Source of the DNA: Candidatus Falkowbacteria bacterium
GTDB taxonomy: Bacteria; Patescibacteriota; Patescibacteriia; Patescibacteriales; Patescibacteriaceae
Reading direction: 5' to 3'
Assembly: GCA_016699775.1 (NCBI GenBank)
Contig: CP065010.1
Location: 874,852 to 938,851, forward strand
Length of the DNA stretch: 64,000 nt
The position numbers were made by a program, and so were the translations under genes. The notes under the pieces were generated by a model that saw only the letters and a program-made list of their open reading frames with translations, did no database searches and had not been told where the DNA came from. Within the stretch, counting starts at the first letter, position 1; each line of letters begins with the position of its first letter. Of this stretch, positions 9,346-18,283 are shown piece by piece.

Positions 9346-11865
9346 TTAGCGAGAAAAATATCGTTCAAACTCACTTTCTGTTTCTTTATTTGATGAGCTT
9401 TTTTCAGACTTTTTTTCCTTTGGGGATGAAGTGGGGACAACCTCTTCGTCATCCAAGCCATTTTCATCAACTTCTTCGGTCATAAATTCTGGCACTTCAC
9501 TTTCATTATTTGAATCATTCTGTTGATCATTATCATCAGAATCATCATTTTTTTCCTCATCATTCTCTTCTTCAATCTCATCATCAGATTCTTCAGACAA
9601 CAAAGTATCATCATCACCTAAATAATTATCAGGAGCTTCTGCTGTTGCTTGATTATGCAAACGGGCACCAGCGACACCATCTTGAATCATGGCTTCATAT
9701 TGTTCTTTAGTCACCATAATCTCTCTGGCCTTTGCACCATTTGATGGACCAATAATTCCTGACTCTTCAAGAATATCCAAAAGTCTGGCTGCGCGAGCAT
9801 AGCCAATTGAAAGTCGGCGTTGTAAAAATGAAGCAGAAGCTTTTCCAGAATTAATAATTAATTCTTTAGCTTCTTGGAATAACTCATCGTCATCATCTGT
9901 TCCACCATCAATTCCAACTCCGGCAACACCCCGAACTTTTTGTCGTTCAACAATTTCTGTAATATAATTTGGCGAACCACTTTTTTCTTTTATATACGAA
10001 ACCACACGCTTAATTTCTTGATCAGTAATCAAGGCACCTTGAATACGTTTTGGTTTTGTTAAAGCAACACTGGAAAAAAGCATATCTCCTCTACCTAATA
10101 ATTTTTCAGCTCCCAATGAATCAAGAATAGTTCGTGAATCAATACCAGATGTTACAGAGAAAGCAATTCGAGCCGGCATATTTGCTTTAATTGTTCCAGT
10201 AATAACGTTTACACTCGGTCGCTGTGTTGCCAAAATCAAATGAATACCAACGGCTCTCGCCATCTGTGCCAAACGAACAATACCTGCTTCCATTTCTTTT
10301 GGTGCCACAACCATTAAATCTGCCAACTCATCAATAATAAAAATAATGTAAGGCATCTTTTCTTTATTAGACTGGTTGTAACCTTCAATATCTCGTTTAT
10401 GAACTTGTGATAAGGTTTCAAAACGTCGATCCATTTCATTCAAGCACCATTTCAAGGCATTAATAGTTTTTGAAACTTCAGTAATAACTGGCGTTAATAA
10501 ATGAGGCAAACCATTATAAACAGTTAACTCAACCCGCTTTGGATCAACCATAATAAACTTTAAATCATCAGGATTATTTTGATATAACAAACTAACAATC
10601 AATGTATTTAACATGACTGATTTTCCAGAACCAGTTGCACCAGCAACAAGTAAGTGAGGCATTTTATTTATACTATCTAACCATACTTTGCCCGCCACAT
10701 CTTTACCCAAGGCAATCATTAAATTGTTATTCCGTCGTTTAAAATCTTCTGACTCCAAAACTTCACGAAGATTAACAATCGCCACAGTACGATTTGGTAC
10801 TTCAATTCCTACCAAAGCCTTCCCGGGAATTGGCGCTTCAATACGAACCGGATGAGCTGCTAAAGCCATTGATAAATCATTATTTAATCCGGTAATACGA
10901 GAAAGTTTAATTCCCTCAGCTGGTTTCAATGTATATTGCGTAACCGTTGGCCCAACACTGACATCACCCATCTCAACAGGAATATTAAACTTTTCAAGAG
11001 TTGTTTTTATAATCTCAATATTACTTTTTATATCTCCTGACGTTGGTTTTGAAGGACGACTATTTAAGAGATCAAAAGGAATATCAATCTTTATATTAGT
11101 TGGCTTCCAACTCATTTTATCATCTTCACCCTTTGCCCTTCCTACATTTTTTAATTGCCTAGATTCATCTTTGATACTACGTAGATTAAAACTATCATCA
11201 ATCTCGCCTTCAACCGTTGCTCCACTAGACAAAGCTTCTCCTTGTTCAGCCTTTTCATCATACTCACGAGCTAAAGCGCTATCTTTTTTACCGCTAAAAA
11301 TTGACGAAAAGGGACGCGCCAATAATCGTGCTGGCATTGCACCACTTCGAAAAAGTGTGGCTAGGTTAGTATTAAACATTAACATCAAGCCAATAATTAA
11401 TAACCCAAGAACCACAACAATTCCAGCCCAAAAACCAAACAGCTTAATAACAATTACAGCCAATGACCAGCCAATATGTCCGCCACCTTTTCCAAGTTCT
11501 AGAGCTTGATTCCAATTTTCAACATCAACAAATAATTGCAACATTCCCTGGAAGGACCAAAGAAATAAGAATATTCCAAAGTAACGTAATCCACCGTTAC
11601 GACTGCCTCTTGTTTGATACAATTCCCAACCAGTTACTAGCAACAAAACAGGGATCAACCAATTTCCCCAACCAGAGAGCCAATCCATAGCCTTGCTCAA
11701 GTATGCACCCAAACTACCGGCCAAACCAAATATACTCAAAAAACAAATAATTCCCAGACTTAAAAAAAAGACTGCCCAGATACTTTGTTTTATATCAGCG
11801 CTCAAACTAAGACGAGGAATAGAAATATAATCTAAAGGATTTTTTTGTTTTCGGCGACGACCCAT
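9346..11865 (-). CDS. ftsK: DNA translocase FtsK/SpoIIIE
   Basis: This 839-residue ring ATPase pumps chromosomal DNA through the division septum. The N-terminal 190 residues contain four to five membrane helices. A linker follows, then the motor: Walker A GATGSGKSVML at about 405-415 and Walker B FIIDELADLM at about 510-520. A winged-helix gamma domain at about 662-725 would read orienting DNA sequences. The last 100 residues are an unusually acidic Asp/Glu/Asn-rich tail, which the better-known FtsK proteins lack after gamma. The ATG at 11865 opens a basic stretch (GRRRKQK) typical before the first helix. The gene stands alone, with a terminator after it. Confidence 0.95.
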   Translation of the reverse strand: MGRRRKQKNPLDYISIPRLSLSADIKQSIWAVFFLSLGIICFLSIFGLAGSLGAYLSKAMDWLSGWGNWLIPVLLLVTGWELYQTRGSRNGGLRYFGIFLFLWSFQGMLQLFVDVENWNQALELGKGGGHIGWSLAVIVIKLFGFWAGIVVVLGLLIIGLMLMFNTNLATLFRSGAMPARLLARPFSSIFSGKKDSALAREYDEKAEQGEALSSGATVEGEIDDSFNLRSIKDESRQLKNVGRAKGEDDKMSWKPTNIKIDIPFDLLNSRPSKPTSGDIKSNIEIIKTTLEKFNIPVEMGDVSVGPTVTQYTLKPAEGIKLSRITGLNNDLSMALAAHPVRIEAPIPGKALVGIEVPNRTVAIVNLREVLESEDFKRRNNNLMIALGKDVAGKVWLDSINKMPHLLVAGATGSGKSVMLNTLIVSLLYQNNPDDLKFIMVDPKRVELTVYNGLPHLLTPVITEVSKTINALKWCLNEMDRRFETLSQVHKRDIEGYNQSNKEKMPYIIFIIDELADLMVVAPKEMEAGIVRLAQMARAVGIHLILATQRPSVNVITGTIKANMPARIAFSVTSGIDSRTILDSLGAEKLLGRGDMLFSSVALTKPKRIQGALITDQEIKRVVSYIKEKSGSPNYITEIVERQKVRGVAGVGIDGGTDDDDELFQEAKELIINSGKASASFLQRRLSIGYARAARLLDILEESGIIGPSNGAKAREIMVTKEQYEAMIQDGVAGARLHNQATAEAPDNYLGDDDTLLSEESDDEIEEENDEEKNDDSDDNDQQNDSNNESEVPEFMTEEVDENGLDDEEVVPTSSPKEKKSEKSSSNKETESEFERYFSR

Positions 11866-11981
11866 ATATTCTTAATAATATCAAAAATCAAGGACTCTGC
11901 ACTAATTAATTTAGTATATCACAGCTTTAGTTACAAAAGAATGCATAAAATAATTCTCTAAATTATCAAATTACCAACAAA

Positions 11982-12006
11982 AAAAACCGACGTTAATCGG
12001 ATTTTT
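11982..12006 (-). terminator. Terminator after the 74-residue gene
   Basis: The minus strand reads CCGA-TTAACG-TCGG followed by eight T residues. Confidence 0.7.
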
Positions 12007-12021
12007 CTTTGTAGAAAATGT

Positions 12022-12246
12022 TTACTTAGCAACTTCCGTTTTTTCAGGCTCTTCAACAGCTGAGTTAATCATTTTATCAGAGGTTTCCGTTGGTAGATTT
12101 GTTCTAGAAACGTTGGTTTGATTTTGATGTAGGGTTGAAAGAGGCGTATGTTTTTTTAAAAATTCTTTCAGTTTTTCTCTTATTTCAACTCTCAAGGATT
12201 CATTTTTAGAAGTTGGTTGTTCAAAAGATGGTTTTTCTATAGACAT
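12022..12246 (-). CDS. Small hypothetical protein, 74 residues
   Basis: I recognise no family. The protein is polar and charged, with a short amphipathic stretch (REKLKEFLKKH) and a Ser/Thr/Asn-rich remainder that looks disordered. No signal peptide or membrane helix is visible. It stands between two terminators on the same strand, which supports its being a separate transcription unit. The ATG at 12246 is the only good start. Confidence 0.5.
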   Translation of the reverse strand: MSIEKPSFEQPTSKNESLRVEIREKLKEFLKKHTPLSTLHQNQTNVSRTNLPTETSDKMINSAVEEPEKTEVAK

Positions 12247-12369
12247 AAATCTTTAGGCATTAAGAAAAGTTTTAATTAGAAAATAGAAAAATTTGATGGT
12301 TATTTTCTATGAATTAATAAACCATAGCATATTTAACTGATTTTTGCAAGTCAAGATTTCAAAACTACT

Positions 12370-12405
12370 CAAAAAAAAGAATCGTCTGTTTTTCGGACGA
12401 TTCAG
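12370..12405 (-). terminator. Terminator after the 107-residue gene
   Basis: The minus strand reads GAATCGTC, a loop, GACGATTC, then eight T residues. Confidence 0.8.
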
Positions 12406-12455
12406 TTAGTAAGAAAAACATAAAACTTAGATTTGCTCTGACAGCCTATAAACTG

Positions 12456-12779
12456 TCATGTTTTCAAGAAAAAAGTTGCTTTCTCAATCTTCTTGAAAAA
12501 ATTTCCTTGAAGAATATTTAGCAAATACAAAACTCCGACCTCAGAAAAATGAAGATCTTCCATTAGTCTGGTTTCTCCACTAATCTTAAGTATGTCAGAA
12601 CTTTCTTGAGTCTCTTGGGCAAAAAGTAAGCTTTTAAATTTCTTATTTATATCAAGCAATGATGCATTATATATGCATTTAATCACTGATATAACTACAT
12701 CAAGATTACTATGTGAACGAAGTTCTAAGTATCCAAGAACTCTAAAATATACTGGGATATAAAGTTCTTTTTGCTCCAT
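12456..12779 (-). CDS. Hypothetical protein, 107 residues
   Basis: I recognise no family. A very good ribosome binding site (AAAGGAGGGG) lies just before the ATG at 12779, which, with the terminator downstream, supports a real gene. The protein is soluble, mixed alpha/beta in look, and has no signal peptide. Its middle (ISGETRLMEDLHFSEVGVLY) may hold a regulatory-type fold, but this is not supported by any motif I know. Confidence 0.6.
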   Translation of the reverse strand: MEQKELYIPVYFRVLGYLELRSHSNLDVVISVIKCIYNASLLDINKKFKSLLFAQETQESSDILKISGETRLMEDLHFSEVGVLYLLNILQGNFFKKIEKATFFLKT

Positions 12780-12859
12780 TTTCCCCTCCTTTCCATTTTA
12801 GTTACATTTTTTTAATTATTTACCTACATTAAACAATATAGCCTCAAAAAAGTCAATTT

Positions 12860-12888
12860 TCGACTGTTGTCAGTAATTATGGTATAAT
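12860..12888 (+). promoter_or_regulatory. Extended -10 promoter of the DUF378 gene
   Basis: TCGACT, a 17-base spacer and TATAAT, with TGG just before the -10 box. The predicted start, near 12895, leaves a leader of about 44 bases before the ATG at 12939. It rules out the longer reading frame that begins inside the -10 box. Confidence 0.75.
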
Positions 12889-12938
12889 TGACTTACAAAG
12901 GTCGAGGTTACGTTCTTATTACTATATATTTTGATTTT

Positions 12939-13166
12939 ATGAAAAATCTTCATAGTATTACGTTTCTTCTCGTTATTATCGGTGGACTAAACTGGCTACT
13001 TGTTGGTCTTTTTAGTTGGGATGTTGGGCAGCTTTTTGGCGGTATGGACAATATGATTTCCCGCCTTATCTATATTCTAGTTGGTATTTCTGCGATTGTA
13101 GAAATAGCTCAACACAAAGCCAATTGCAAAGTGTGCGGAGACAAATCATCTCGTCCTGCTGCTTAA
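12939..13166 (+). CDS. DUF378 family membrane protein
   Basis: The protein has 75 residues, two membrane helices and the DUF378 signature: the N-terminus resembles MKxLHxIxFxLxIIGGLNWLLVGLF, then an FSWDVGQLFGG loop and a second helix ending before a Cys pair (CKVC). Members are small envelope proteins of unknown function. I chose the ATG at 12939 because the family begins there and because a promoter covers the upstream alternative. The C-terminal Cys-x-x-Cys tail could bind metal; this is a guess. It ends at a very large hairpin terminator. Confidence 0.85.
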   Translation: MKNLHSITFLLVIIGGLNWLLVGLFSWDVGQLFGGMDNMISRLIYILVGISAIVEIAQHKANCKVCGDKSSRPAA

Positions 13167-13185
13167 TATTTAGTTACAGAAAATC

Positions 13186-13303
13186 AACCCGAAGTTTAGT
13201 GAAAAGTTATAATGTTAAAAAGTTCATAAAGTAATTCAAATAATGAATTCTACTTTTAACTTTATAACCTTTAACTTTATCACTGACTTCGGGTTGTTTT
13301 TTT
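13186..13303 (+). terminator. Terminator hairpin with an AT-rich palindrome in its loop
   Basis: AACCCGAAGT (13186-13195) pairs with ACTTCGGGTT (13286-13295) and a T-run follows, a normal terminator stem. Its loop is about 90 bases long and is filled by copy C of the AT-rich palindrome found twice in the 23S gene. It lies between two convergent genes and may serve both. Confidence 0.75.
13197..13283. repeat. AT-rich palindromic element, copy C
   Basis: AAAAGTTATAATGTTAAAAAG on the left is matched by CTTTTAACTTTATAACC on the right, with GAATTC-like palindromic sequence at the centre. The units are the same as in copies A and B. Here the element occupies the loop of a terminator stem. Confidence 0.65.
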
Positions 13304-13317
13304 ATCTCTTTAAAAAC

Positions 13318-14499
13318 TCAATAATGATGTTCATTCTTTTCTACAAAGTCCCACACCCATTTGGCAACATTATTCGATGGACCTTCAATTGGATCATGAT
13401 GTAGATTAATAAATGGCACGCCATTACTTTCTATAATTCCCCATTTTTGTGTATGAGGTGATTGATCAATCTTTTCAATAATAAAATCAAAACCAATCAT
13501 CGGATCACCAATAACTTCCGCAGCTACTTCAAGAATTTTAATAATTTCAGGATGAGTAATATGTGTATCTTCGGCACTATTACCACCATATGAAACACCA
13601 ATCTTTTCTGATAAATCAATCGTCACACCGGCTGGTAAAATATCATCAAGACTTCGATTATTTCTGGCTAAAAAAATTCCCATCTCCGGCTTAATAATTA
13701 CATTATGAATTTCTGGATGCTTATGTTGATTTTTTATATCAATTAATTCAAGAATTGTGTGTTCGCCATCACCGGTAACACGCGGCGGATCTCCGCGTAG
13801 ATTTCCGGTAAACTTTCCGTCAATCATTGTGCCTCGGTACACACTACCAATTAAATGCTCTTCCATGACCACCCAATAACAAAGCTGTTTGGCAATTCTA
13901 AAAGCCTCTTTTAATTGTTTTTCATTATAAATAAAAGTAGTTGTGTGCCGACCACGTGAACCTAAACGCGGTTTAATTATTACTGGTTTTTCTAAACTCT
14001 GAAAAGCCTTTTTTAATTTTCTATAAGAGGAAAAACTTCCGCCCTTAGGCACAGGAATACCTGCCTCTTGTAACTTTCTTTTAACCAAGGCCTTATCATC
14101 CATCCACCATTCACCAGTCCCGGGCATATATTCGGGTCGTGGCAATCCTGAAAAATATATCCAGCGATCATTAATCTTGGCCCTATATGAATCATTTTCT
14201 TTACCAAAAATTTTCACACTTTGCATTGTAATTCCACGACGTTTAGCTTCTAACCAGAGCACCTCAGCACGTGAACTTGTTTTATCAGACAAGTCGTCAG
14301 CATACGTAATTAAATTTAGTTTTTCAAACAAATATACTAGGGGAGAAAATATAACACTAACATATTTAAAAAAAGATTTACCAACTTTTCCCCCAAATAA
14401 AAATTGATTCAGAGGTAACATAACAACTGAAACGGACTCATTAATCCAATTAACAAAATGAGGGGTTGGATTATTACCACAATATGCACATTTAGACAT
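13318..14499 (-). CDS. ATP-grasp ligase, cyanophycin-synthetase/RimK-like
   Basis: The protein has 393 residues. An N-terminal CAYCGNN segment may be half of a zinc site. The ATP-grasp fold starts at about residue 130: KRKLQEAGIPVPKG, then the ATP-binding KPRLGSRGRHTT at about 175-190, the VVMEEHLIGSVYR strand and RGDPPRVTGDGEHT, which resembles the cyanophycin synthetase loop. The C-terminal acidic metal ligands are in IGFDFIIEK and IIESNG. These enzymes join a carboxylate to an amine through an acyl phosphate; the substrate here cannot be read. No peptidase or second ligase domain is attached, so it is not a full cyanophycin synthetase. It may belong to the transcript of the genes upstream. 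Confidence 0.8.
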   Translation of the reverse strand: MSKCAYCGNNPTPHFVNWINESVSVVMLPLNQFLFGGKVGKSFFKYVSVIFSPLVYLFEKLNLITYADDLSDKTSSRAEVLWLEAKRRGITMQSVKIFGKENDSYRAKINDRWIYFSGLPRPEYMPGTGEWWMDDKALVKRKLQEAGIPVPKGGSFSSYRKLKKAFQSLEKPVIIKPRLGSRGRHTTTFIYNEKQLKEAFRIAKQLCYWVVMEEHLIGSVYRGTMIDGKFTGNLRGDPPRVTGDGEHTILELIDIKNQHKHPEIHNVIIKPEMGIFLARNNRSLDDILPAGVTIDLSEKIGVSYGGNSAEDTHITHPEIIKILEVAAEVIGDPMIGFDFIIEKIDQSPHTQKWGIIESNGVPFINLHHDPIEGPSNNVAKWVWDFVEKNEHHY

Positions 14500-14552
14500 A
14501 CATTAATTCAAAAATTAAAAATTAAAAACTTAAAAACTAAGAAATTTGAAAA

Positions 14553-16067
14553 TTAAAAACCAGGGAAGTAATCTTTTTTTATATTACTTTTCTTTACGCC
14601 CACTGATGCCAATAAATTTTCATACCTTTCAACCATGGCATTTGGACCTGATAAATAACATACACGTTCGCAATAATCAGGAACATTTTCTTGCAACAGT
14701 TTTTCATCAATAAAACCAGATTGCCCCTGCCAATCAGTTGGAATATTATCTTTTTCTGTAATAATATAGACAACTTTTATACCAAGCTGTTTTTCTGCTT
14801 CTGCAAAAATATCCTGGTAAACAAAACTATCAATTGACCGAGAAGCATACAATAAAACTATATCTCTTGATTCATGATGGTCAAGTACGTATTTTATCAT
14901 ACTACGAAACGGAGTGATACCAATCCCGCCGGCAATAAATAAAAGTTTTGTGCTTGTATTATTCGGCAATGTGAATTCTCCAGTTAACTGTGAAGCCCAA
15001 ATCTCATCTCCAGGCTTCATATTTACAAGCTCTTGCTTAAAACGGCTTCCCTTAGAAAATACTCGAACACCTAACCGAACATCTTCTTCAGTTGGCGATG
15101 AAGCTATTGTAAAATAACGTCGATTACCGCGATTTTCTAGAAAGAGTCTTGGCAATGTCCATTCAAAATATTGGCCTGCTTTAAACAAAACTTTTTTTGG
15201 TGCTTTAAAAACAAATTCATATATATCTTGGGATAGTGATTCTTTTGAAAGCAACGACAAACGTAGTTTATTCTTAGGACTAACTACATAAGAAAAAATA
15301 TTTCCAAGGACTAAAGCTAACTCTGGTGTTGAGTATAAAGGACCCAAACTAAATTGCAGGGAGAATAAACAACCCACTAAGACAGCATACATTATTTGTA
15401 ATTGTCGTGCGGGTGGAGTAGTCAATGGCTCAGTTAACATTATTGTTCCCAAAAAAATTAATGGCCATGAATAAAAAATTTCTGCTACACCATCCCAAGC
15501 CAGATTCCCACCCAATAAACGAGGAACAATTAGTAATATAAAACTTGTTAATACAAAAGTCCCAAATAAAGCAAAACGACGGATTTTCCTTACAACCAAC
15601 AACCCAAAGATTGAGACAAATAATAATAGTGGCGAACTACTAACCCACCAAATAGCTAAACCAGAACCACTCAAACCTATTATTACTGCAGCAATGGCTG
15701 CTGGATTAAAAATATGTTTTTTATTAATTGCCAAAACATACTTTGAGAGCATAGCCAAAGTTCCGGCTGCAATAATCACAACATAATCAGAAAATACAAT
15801 TGGTGGAACCAAGATTAAAGCTAATATTAAGGCTGTAATACTGGCTGATTCAATATTAACTGGGGCTTTATATAATTTTCCTATACCAAAATTAACCACG
15901 TTACAAACTATCAATAATACAATTGAAGAAACCAGAAGCTCAAGAGGGGCAAAAGGTAATAAACCGAGCCAAGATATAATAATAGAAATAACTAACAAAA
16001 CTCCCAACCCATATATTAATAACCGATACATGGTAATTGAGTTTAGAAAATTATCAATAAATTTCAT
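14553..16067 (-). CDS. NQR2/RnfD-like membrane domain fused to a ferredoxin-NADP reductase domain
   Basis: The protein has 504 residues. The first 270 or so form about nine membrane helices and contain HIFNPAAIAAV near residue 122, the region that carries covalent FMN in NqrB/RnfD (NPxxIA; the acceptor is normally a Thr, which I do not see in this stretch). Residues from about 275 are an FNR module: FAD motif RRYFTIASS near 320, NAD(P) motif GGIGITPFRSM near 380, and CYLSGPNAM near 467. No 2Fe-2S domain follows. It would carry electrons from cytoplasmic NAD(P)H into the membrane. It follows apbE and the FMN-binding gene by 6-9 bases, so the three form one transcript. Confidence 0.85.
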   Translation of the reverse strand: MKFIDNFLNSITMYRLLIYGLGVLLVISIIISWLGLLPFAPLELLVSSIVLLIVCNVVNFGIGKLYKAPVNIESASITALILALILVPPIVFSDYVVIIAAGTLAMLSKYVLAINKKHIFNPAAIAAVIIGLSGSGLAIWWVSSSPLLLFVSIFGLLVVRKIRRFALFGTFVLTSFILLIVPRLLGGNLAWDGVAEIFYSWPLIFLGTIMLTEPLTTPPARQLQIMYAVLVGCLFSLQFSLGPLYSTPELALVLGNIFSYVVSPKNKLRLSLLSKESLSQDIYEFVFKAPKKVLFKAGQYFEWTLPRLFLENRGNRRYFTIASSPTEEDVRLGVRVFSKGSRFKQELVNMKPGDEIWASQLTGEFTLPNNTSTKLLFIAGGIGITPFRSMIKYVLDHHESRDIVLLYASRSIDSFVYQDIFAEAEKQLGIKVVYIITEKDNIPTDWQGQSGFIDEKLLQENVPDYCERVCYLSGPNAMVERYENLLASVGVKKSNIKKDYFPGF

Positions 16068-16076
16068 ACAACAATT

Positions 16077-16952
16077 TTAAAATATTTCGCCTGGAAAATT
16101 ATCTGAGATTTGAATTGAAAAATCTTGATGCACAATTAGATATTCAAATTGAAATTCTTTTTGAAGAATGGCTGGGTCAGTAAAAAATAAAGCGGTGGTT
16201 AACCCATCTGCCAGTAACGTGGTTTGAGCCACGACCCAAATGGCCAAAATATTCTGAGGTGACTCCAAAGTATGAGGATTAATAATGTGATGGAATTTCC
16301 CCCACTTTCGACGATTGCCTGCCGAACCACATAAACTTTGATTCAAAATAGTAGCCACGCCAATAACCTTAGTTGGATCAGTTGGATGTTCTAAACCAAC
16401 TCGTAATGGTAGAGCACTATTATGATAAACCATATCACCACCAGCGTCCACGCAAAAAGAAGAAACTTCTTCTGCGCGAATAATATCAGCTACAATATCA
16501 ATCAAATAACCTTTCCCAGCAGCCCCAAAGTCCAAAATTACAGGTTGTTTAACTAAAAGCTGTAAACCTTTTCGTTCCAGAACATCCTCCCAAGGCAAGG
16601 GAGAAATTATGCTTTTTGCTTCCAAAGAGTAACTTGCATCATAACCAGCATCTGACAATATGTTACCAATTAATGGCGTCACTGATCCCGCAGTCAATCG
16701 ATATAAATTTTCATACAAGGAAAATAAGGCTTCAGCATCGGAAGGTAATGAATACCTGCCGGCATTTTTTGATATTTCAAAAACCAAGGAATCTTCACGA
16801 AAACGTGAATAGTGGCGATCAAAAATATCAATTCTATTTCTAATCTTTTGAAATATTTTTTCTCTTGTAGATACCGAAAGACCATCGGGAAGATCAATCT
16901 GCCAAGTTGTCCCGATGGCCTCAAAAATATATGGCTCTGGTGACCAGGCCAT
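16077..16952 (-). CDS. apbE: FAD:protein FMN transferase
   Basis: The protein has 291 residues and full ApbE motifs: ILDFGAAGKGYLID at about 137-150, DAGGDM near 168, AGNRRKWGKFHHIINPHT at about 210-228 and ADGLTTALF near 249. The enzyme splits FAD and attaches FMN to a Thr or Ser of extracytoplasmic or membrane partners, using Mg2+. Its likely targets are its neighbours on both sides, the FMN-binding protein and the NQR2-like protein. No signal peptide or lipobox is obvious, unlike many exported ApbE proteins. The ATG at 16952 lies 6 bases after the upstream stop. Confidence 0.93.
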   Translation of the reverse strand: MAWSPEPYIFEAIGTTWQIDLPDGLSVSTREKIFQKIRNRIDIFDRHYSRFREDSLVFEISKNAGRYSLPSDAEALFSLYENLYRLTAGSVTPLIGNILSDAGYDASYSLEAKSIISPLPWEDVLERKGLQLLVKQPVILDFGAAGKGYLIDIVADIIRAEEVSSFCVDAGGDMVYHNSALPLRVGLEHPTDPTKVIGVATILNQSLCGSAGNRRKWGKFHHIINPHTLESPQNILAIWVVAQTTLLADGLTTALFFTDPAILQKEFQFEYLIVHQDFSIQISDNFPGEIF

Positions 16953-16958
16953 ATGATA

Positions 16959-17486
16959 TTAAGATTTTGCCTGCGCTTTAATTTTTGCTAATGCATCATT
17001 AAAGCCCTTTGGGGTCAAAGAAGACCCAGAAACTTTGGAAAGTTGCACTTCATCAATCTTTTTACCAACTACAAATTGCTTGTAGTCTCCTGCGAAAATT
17101 CCTTGAAATTTAACCGATGCTGGACGTTCAGCCTTGGCTTCAAAAGTAACTTCAGTAATAATATCATCTTGCAAAGTTACACTAACACCAACCTGTTCAG
17201 TTCCACCTGGTGAAGTATACTCTCCAACTGATGAATAGGTCCCGTTTTTATATGAAGCAGTCATTACTGCTGGCTCTTGAGTAGAAGTAGTTGGTTGCTC
17301 ATCTAAAGGTATTAAAAACTCATCATCAATGACGGTTTTATTTGTTACAGCAATTTCAGGCTCTGGTGAAACAACAGGCTTGTTCATTGCCATGTAAGCC
17401 AAGATGCCAACCGGGATAGCAATTATCACTAACCACATCCAGATTTTACTTGGTTTATTTGAATTGTCTGAATTTATTTGTTCCAT
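16959..17486 (-). CDS. Membrane-anchored FMN-binding domain protein (RnfG/NqrC-like)
   Basis: The protein has 175 residues. One membrane helix at about 16-35 is followed by a Thr/Pro-rich linker and an FMN_bind domain from about residue 78 (YKNGTYSSVGEYTSPGG). The attachment motif SGSSLTP at 153-159 fits the S/T-G-A-S/T-x-T consensus, so Thr158 is the expected covalent FMN site. The domain faces outside. It is the first gene of the FMN-bind, apbE, NQR2-FNR operon and has its own promoter at 17532-17560. It should accept electrons from the membrane partner and pass them to an unknown acceptor. Confidence 0.88.
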   Translation of the reverse strand: MEQINSDNSNKPSKIWMWLVIIAIPVGILAYMAMNKPVVSPEPEIAVTNKTVIDDEFLIPLDEQPTTSTQEPAVMTASYKNGTYSSVGEYTSPGGTEQVGVSVTLQDDIITEVTFEAKAERPASVKFQGIFAGDYKQFVVGKKIDEVQLSKVSGSSLTPKGFNDALAKIKAQAKS

Positions 17487-17531
17487 AAAATATGTATTAA
17501 TTTTTATTTAAATATATGGTGTTGTTCACCC

Positions 17532-17560
17532 AGTATACGAAATAATATTATTTTAAGCAA
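17532..17560 (-). promoter_or_regulatory. Promoter of the electron-transfer operon
   Basis: On the minus strand TTGCTT, a 17-base spacer and TATACT. The start of transcription falls about 40 bases before the ATG at 17486. The -35 box lies at the 3' end of the preceding phosphatase-like gene. Confidence 0.65.
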
Positions 17561-18002
17561 GCCTATCTGCTAGAGAATTTACTTTCTCTTTTATTTTTTC
17601 AAAAATTTCTCTATCTTTTTGAAGCATCCTAGCTTTGCTACGAGCAGTTTGAAAAAATCCTGCTCCAATAACATCAGAAACATTCCAAATTTCAAACTGT
17701 GGTGGTATATAACGTAACTTTCTTTGAACAAAATTACTATGCTCCTCCTGCATAAAGATAATTAAATCATTTGCAGCCAAAAGCTCCTTAGTAGTTTTTG
17801 TCCAGGTTGGGAAAGTATACTGCCAAAGACCTGCTTCGTCTAAAATTATTTTTGTATACCAACAAATGTCTCCATTAAGATTGTCATCTGCATGAATACC
17901 ACTTGAGGTAGCCGTGACTCCGGGTATTTGCTTTGAATTCATATATGCCTCCGCCATCCGACTGCGATTAGTATTACCACTACAGACAAAATGAATCTTC
18001 AT
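17553..18002 (-). CDS. Low-molecular-weight protein tyrosine phosphatase-like protein
   Basis: The protein has 149 residues. It opens with the P-loop CSGNTNRS (Cys7, Arg13), the C-x5-R-S signature of small tyrosine phosphatases and arsenate reductases of that fold. The usual general-acid DP near the C-terminus reads NVSDVIG, which leaves one Asp at about the right place. Substrate not known; such proteins act on phosphotyrosine, on phosphoarginine or as thioredoxin-type arsenate reductases. It lies 3 bases after the preceding small gene and so is translated with the radC operon. Confidence 0.85.
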   Translation of the reverse strand: MKIHFVCSGNTNRSRMAEAYMNSKQIPGVTATSSGIHADDNLNGDICWYTKIILDEAGLWQYTFPTWTKTTKELLAANDLIIFMQEEHSNFVQRKLRYIPPQFEIWNVSDVIGAGFFQTARSKARMLQKDREIFEKIKEKVNSLADRLA

Positions 18003-18005
18003 ATT

Positions 18006-18275
18006 TTAAGTTTCTTGTTCTTCTAAGGCTCGTCGCGTTGCAAGCAAGTCAGCTAACAATATTTTTAAGTCTTCTTCCTGTTCTTTTGAAAGTGTTGGAT
18101 CATAGGTCAAACGAGCAAATTTATTTAAAAATAAGTGGTATAGATCATTAAAATGTGTGGCTAAGGCTTGATTTTTTTCTAAAGGACGATCGCGTAATAA
18201 TCCTTCATAAAAAAAGACTCCCTCGTTGACCAAGCCGTCAAAAGCCGAGGAGAGTTGATAGGTTCTTGCCTCCAT
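18006..18275 (-). CDS. Hypothetical protein, 89 residues, in the radC operon
   Basis: I recognise no family. The protein is all-helical in look, acidic, with a heptad-like C-terminal half (EEDLKILLADLLATRRALEE) and no export signal. It starts 8 bases after radC and stops 3 bases before the phosphatase-like gene, so it is clearly part of that operon. Confidence 0.7.
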   Translation of the reverse strand: MEARTYQLSSAFDGLVNEGVFFYEGLLRDRPLEKNQALATHFNDLYHLFLNKFARLTYDPTLSKEQEEDLKILLADLLATRRALEEQET

Positions 18276-18283
18276 ATATAGAA

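Noticed and set aside
12888-12938. Longer N-terminus for the DUF378 protein beginning at 12888
   Set aside because: The start codon would lie in the -10 box and the extra residues do not match the family.
14500-14552. Additional copy of the AT-rich palindrome upstream of the ATP-grasp gene
   Set aside because: This is a simple run of AATTAAAAA-type repeats without the complementary arms.
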